This document shows, piece by piece, positions 60,081 through 64,000 of a stretch of DNA of 64,000 nucleotides (position 1 is the first letter of the stretch; each line of letters starts with the position of its first letter). The DNA is from Sarcophilus harrisii (taxonomy: Eukaryota; Chordata; Mammalia; Dasyuromorphia; Dasyuridae). Under the pieces are notes generated by a model, which saw nothing but the letters and a program-made list of their open reading frames with translations, was not told the DNA's origin and searched no databases. The position numbers were made by a program, and so were the translations under genes. The stretch lies in NCBI RefSeq assembly GCF_902635505.1, contig NC_045432.1, forward strand, positions 9,917,275 through 9,981,274, in the 5' to 3' direction.

Positions 60081-61188
60081 ACTTTGAAATTGTCCATTTT
60101 ATCTTTCCTTATTTTCTCCTTTGTTTAGTCATGAACATATCCTCTTTCTATGGAGGTGAAGGGTATTTTCTTTCTTGCTTATGATATTACCTTATGTCTA
60201 CGTGCCATATACTGTATCTGAACCTTGGAATACAATGTGAGATACTGGTTTATACCTAATTTCTGCTAAACTTCTTTCCAGTTTTTCCAGAAATTTTTGT
60301 AAAATAATAAGTACTTATACCAATAATTAGGATTTTTGAGTTTATCAAATTCTGTGCTATTGTGTTCAATGTTATATAAATAATTTTATAAGTATTTATA
60401 ACATATAATTTTATAAGTAAAATAAAAATTATCTGAGTATTTTGTAATCCTATTCATATACTTTTTGAATGTCTTCATTTGTTTCTAGAGTTTTTAGATA
60501 TTAATTGTTATTGTATTTTTCAGGTCTTTTCAGCATTTATTCCTATGTGATTTTTATTATTTATTATGAACCTGATTTATTATATTTATAACTTTCCTTA
60601 TTTGGAAGCAATTCTGCATTCCTGAAGTTAGGAGAAAGGTTTTATGACAGTTCCCTGCTAGTTTACATTCAATTTAGAGATGAATTAATAAGCCATTGAA
60701 AAGTTAACAAAAAAGTTTTACTTAGCAGAAATAAAGAAATAGGTCCCATACACATAACCCCCATCTTCATATGGAAATGCACCTGATTAACAGGGTAGGA
60801 TATGGTAACTTGAACAGTCTTCAGACATTGCTCAAGTCAGAGAGTTCTCAAGGGTGGCATTAAAAAAAAAAGCTTTCCTTGATATTTTCTGTTTCTTACA
60901 TCATCATAATTATCCCATGTGTCCTCCTGCATCCCTCCCACAGAGAGCCATCACACATGATATACAGTATTTTTAACAGAAGGGGGGAAAAGGCAGGACA
61001 ATTGATCAATACATTGAAAAAGTCCCCCAAAATGTGCAGCATGTAATTCCTGTAGACCTCCCACCTCCACTAGGGGATAGGTTGGGTCTCTCTTCATTCT
61101 GAACGTCAGTTGATCTTTATAATTCTAGTACAATTACTTTTGATTTTTTTTATATTGTCCTTTTCATTTATATTATTGTAGTTACTAT
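60081..61188 (-). mobile_element. Diverged L1 fragments, no gene
   Basis: Antisense L1-like sequence: an ORF2-like stretch at about 60200-60620 and a 3'UTR-like stretch at 60880-61180 ('aaaatgtgcagcatgtaatt'). Confidence 0.5.
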
Positions 61189-61372
61189 GCATTAGTTCAT
61201 TAGTTCTTCCAAGTTTCCTCTGAAATGGTACAACTGGTCATTACTTATGACCCAGCAACACTCCATCACATTGCTATTGCTCAATTGATTTAGCCATTCC
61301 CCAGAGTTTTCAGTTTAGGGCTTCTGTGAAAAGAGCTGCTATAATTACTTTTGCACATATATGTTTGGGGCA
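61189..61372. repeat. 184-bp exact duplication, copy 2
   Basis: Exact copy of 59389-59572. It ends where the first copy meets a SINE and is followed here by unrelated sequence. Confidence 0.97.
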
Positions 61373-62080
61373 TAGTAAGATTAAAGTGGGAGACCTTATG
61401 TTCCCAGGTGATCACAAAATTTTAAAGGACATAGGGGCTAATTAGCTTTGTCAATGTTTTTCAGGAAAACTTTTGAGAGGGAAGGGAGGGAAGATCATTG
61501 GCAGATTTTGATTAGATCACACTGGGTATAAATGGTATAAATGCAACATAGTCACCGTGTGTAATCTTTATAATATATCGCTGTATCCCATTTGCTAATA
61601 TTTTATGGACATTTTTGCTTATTTTCATTTTAAAATATTCATTCATATTGGCCAATAATTGCCTTTCTTAATTTGACTTTCTCTAGTTTTAACTAAACCA
61701 TTAGGACATTTTGATATCATGGAAAGGATAAGTAGAAGGCTTCCTTCTTTTCCTATTATGACACTATATGGGGGAGATTTGGAGGGATCAATTTGTCTTG
61801 TTAAATTTTTTTCTGATATTAGGCTATTTAATTTAAGTCGTCTAATTTTTCTTTTGTTAATGTCTTTATATTTTTCTCTATTCTCTATTCATCTATTCAT
61901 CTATTTTCTCTAAGTTACCAGTTATGTTAGAACAATAGATTTTGGTAATTTCCCTTTTCTCTCAATTGTAAATGCTTCTTTTTCATTTTTGATATGAGCA
62001 ATTTGACAATACTCTCTTTAAAAAAAATCAGATGCCCTGGCTACTTTTCTGTTTTATTATTTCTCTATTTCTATTATTTT
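61373..62080 (-). mobile_element. AT-rich sequence with L1 remnants, no gene
   Basis: Possible antisense ORF2 debris at 61560-62030; the rest is unrecognised. Confidence 0.4.
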
Positions 62081-62082
62081 TG

Positions 62083-62202
62083 ATAAAGCAATTGGGGTTG
62101 AATGATTTGCCCCGGATCACATAACTAATGAATTTAAGCCTCTGAGGCCTGGATTTGACTCCAGGGCTGTATCCATTGTGCTATTTAACTGACCCATTTT
62201 TA
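62083..62202 (-). mobile_element. Diverged marsupial SINE
   Basis: Antisense: 'gcaattggggttgaatgatt', 'gatcacataactaatgaatt', and a head ending 'gctatttaactgaccca'. Confidence 0.7.
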
Positions 62203-63100
62203 TTTTTCAAGTAACAAGTATTTTAAATTGATTTGTCTCTCTCAATACTTACTCTTCCCACTCTCTCAATTGAACAAATTTTAAGAATGAAAAACTTATC
62301 CCTCAATACATAACTACGGAGTCTAGCAAAAACAAATTCCCCCATTAGCCTAAAAATGTATGTCTAAAATGTATTCCTCTTTTTACACTTTAAATTCATC
62401 ACCAAGCTCTGTTGGGAGCAGCAGGTTTCACTTTCATTCATAAGTACTTTATCATTTCACTAATTAGAATTCGGATATCTTTCAATGTTATTTTTATTCT
62501 CCTAGTTTTGCTCACTTCAGTTCATAAAACTTCCCACTTTTCCTCTGTAATCCCCCATTTCATCACTTCTTAAAGCATTAGAATATTCGATTGCATTCAT
62601 GTATCACTCTTTAGCCATCTCCCAGTAGGAGGGTACCTCCTTAGTCTCAAAAATGTGGCCACCTTTGGGGGCATGGATCCACATCACTTTTCTGAATTGT
62701 CTTAGATCTATTCACTTCTCCATCAATAATTCATCTGTGTTCCCGTCTTCCTGCTCACGTTTGTCATTTTCCTTTTTTGTCATTTTTGTCCATTTGATAG
62801 ACTTGAGGCAGGATATGAAGGTTGTGTCAATGTGTTTGTCATAATAGTATTTATCTATACTTATTGTATAAATATAAGTATTTATATATGGATATTTTTA
62901 AGCATCACAGATGCATAGAAACTATCTCTTTTTTCTTATCTCTGTTTATTGTAACTTTATTTGAAATCATTTTTATTCTACTTTTTCTTTTAGTTCGGCT
63001 CAAGGATATAGATTTTCCTCCAGCCCTTCATTTTAACTCCATATGAATCTTTAGGTTTCGAGTGTTTACTGTAAGCCTATTGCTAGATTTTGTTTTCTAA
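62203..63100 (-). mobile_element. Diverged L1 3' region, no gene
   Basis: Antisense L1-like order: 3'UTR, then 'agccatctcccagtaggagg' near 62615 and 'ttcacttctccatcaataat' near 62712. Confidence 0.5.
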
Positions 63101-63244
63101 TCTACTATCATCTTCTGTTTTATGAATGAGCTAAGTTCATTACTTTCATGCTTGTGATTGTTAATTATTTCTTTCTTTCCATCGTATAAATTTATACTTT
63201 TTCCTTTCCTTAATGCCATCTTCTCTTTATAAATAACAAGAAAG

Positions 63245-63412
63245 GGGCAGCTAGATGGTGGTGGCGGCACAGTGGGTAGAGCACCAGCCCTGAAGTCAGG
63301 AGGACCTGAGTTCAAATGTGATCTCAGACGCTTAACACTTCCTAGCTCTGTGACCCTGGGCAAGTTACTTAAATCCAATTGCCTCAACCAAAAAAAAATA
63401 ATTAATTAAAAA
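63245..63412 (+). mobile_element. Marsupial tRNA-headed SINE
   Basis: Full-length: head 'ggggcagctagatggtggtg', core 'gaagtcaggaggacctgagt', tail and A-run. The surrounding 'aaataacaagaaag' occurs before (63230) and after (63424), a probable target-site duplication. Confidence 0.93.
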
Positions 63413-63717
63413 AAACAATAAATAAATAACAAGAAAGCTGCAAAAGAGAAAATGTCTGCCTGGCCCTTTTGTATATAAATGAGACTTCTGCTTTTGCCCT
63501 ATTGCAGCTTTTTTCTTCTTGTCTCACCCATGCTCCCAGGTTTTTACTTTTTTTTTCTTTTTAATCACCCCTTCATATTCCTCTCGCTAACATTTCACTT
63601 TATTTTGCTTAAGACTATTCTCTTAGCTATCCTACCCTTCTTAGAATTACGCTCTGGCCTTACCTTGTCCCTGTCCTTGACTATTTTCCTTTTGAATATG
63701 TATTTCTATACAAGATC

Positions 63718-63801
63718 TGTGTGTGTGTGTGCCTGCATGTGTGTGACATAGAAAGACAGAGGGAGGAGGGAGACAGGGAGGGGGGAAAGGAGGGAGGGAG
63801 G

Positions 63802-63833
<32 letters not shown>

Positions 63834-63852
63834 CAGACAGAGACAGAGAAAT
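63718..63852. repeat. (GT)n then (GGGA/GAGA)n microsatellites
   Basis: GT tract at 63718-63744, then GGGAGG/GAGAGA/GACAGA purine repeats to 63852. Several Leu/Ser frames on the minus strand are only this repeat. Confidence 0.95.
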
Positions 63853-64000
63853 GGCTTCCCCTGCATGAGCAGTGATGGCTATGACACCGCGAACAGCTTC
63901 CCTAGCAGGGTCGATGACCCTGGCACTAGTGGGGATGGCCCCAGCAACGGGCCCTGGCCCCAACAGCAGCTTCCTTGGCCCCAGCAGCGATGGCCCTGGT
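63853..64000. other. GC-rich segment at the window edge, unidentified
   Basis: Abrupt change to GC-rich sequence with recurring GGCCC(C/T) and CAGCAGC-like words. On the minus strand it gives an Ala/Gly-rich frame (e.g. AGAIPTSARVID) with loose internal repetition. Too short to classify: a minisatellite or the edge of a repeat-rich exon are both possible. Confidence 0.4.

Overview
The window reads as mammalian, and specifically marsupial, nuclear DNA. It is AT-rich and packed with L1 fragments. It also carries many copies of the tRNA-headed marsupial SINE (conserved core near 'cagtggatagagcaccag'), a few MAR1/MIR/L2-like pieces and remnants of endogenous retroviruses. The younger L1 3' ends and the SINE type fit an Australian marsupial, possibly a dasyurid; species and chromosome are inference. 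Two N runs (100 N and 200 N) mark assembly gaps.

Layout. 1-2865 is an L1-derived block ending at a gap. 2966-14047 and 30782-40499 form a large inverted repeat (palindrome) with about 10 kb of shared sequence per arm and a 16.7 kb spacer. 1-2865 is a further near-identical copy of 30295-33015 in direct orientation. Each arm carries L1 insertions, with target-site duplications, that the other arm lacks. The right arm and the sequence up to about 48.1 kb look indel-rich, as if poorly polished. From 48.9 to 52.3 kb lie two retroviral fossils in opposite orientations around the second gap.

Genes. One intact protein-coding gene is supported: an intronless MRG15 (MORF4L1)-like gene on the minus strand at 56265-58082, 605 aa. 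It has a chromo-barrel start, a basic/proline nuclear-localisation-like linker and a full C-terminal MRG domain. Its chromo barrel is interrupted by about 260 residues, most of it a Pro-Ser-Thr-Lys heptad array encoded by a 63-bp minisatellite. A CCAAT box, a TATA box and a far-downstream AATAAA are visible; the probable 3'UTR is expanded by a tandem array (53.5-56.0 kb). A second, inverted copy of the locus, including promoter and downstream flank, lies at about 20.95-24.3 kb inside the palindrome spacer. Its coding region (21957-23417) has several frameshifts. At the same point in the chromo barrel it carries a different insert: acidic, Arg/Ser-rich and poly-Ser.

Interpretation. A palindromic, amplicon-like region holding duplicated, fast-changing chromatin-reader genes resembles the ampliconic regions of mammalian sex chromosomes, where such genes are often testis-expressed. 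That comparison is inference. No other host gene, tRNA, rRNA or ncRNA could be supported; the other open frames are L1, retroviral or simple-repeat shadows.
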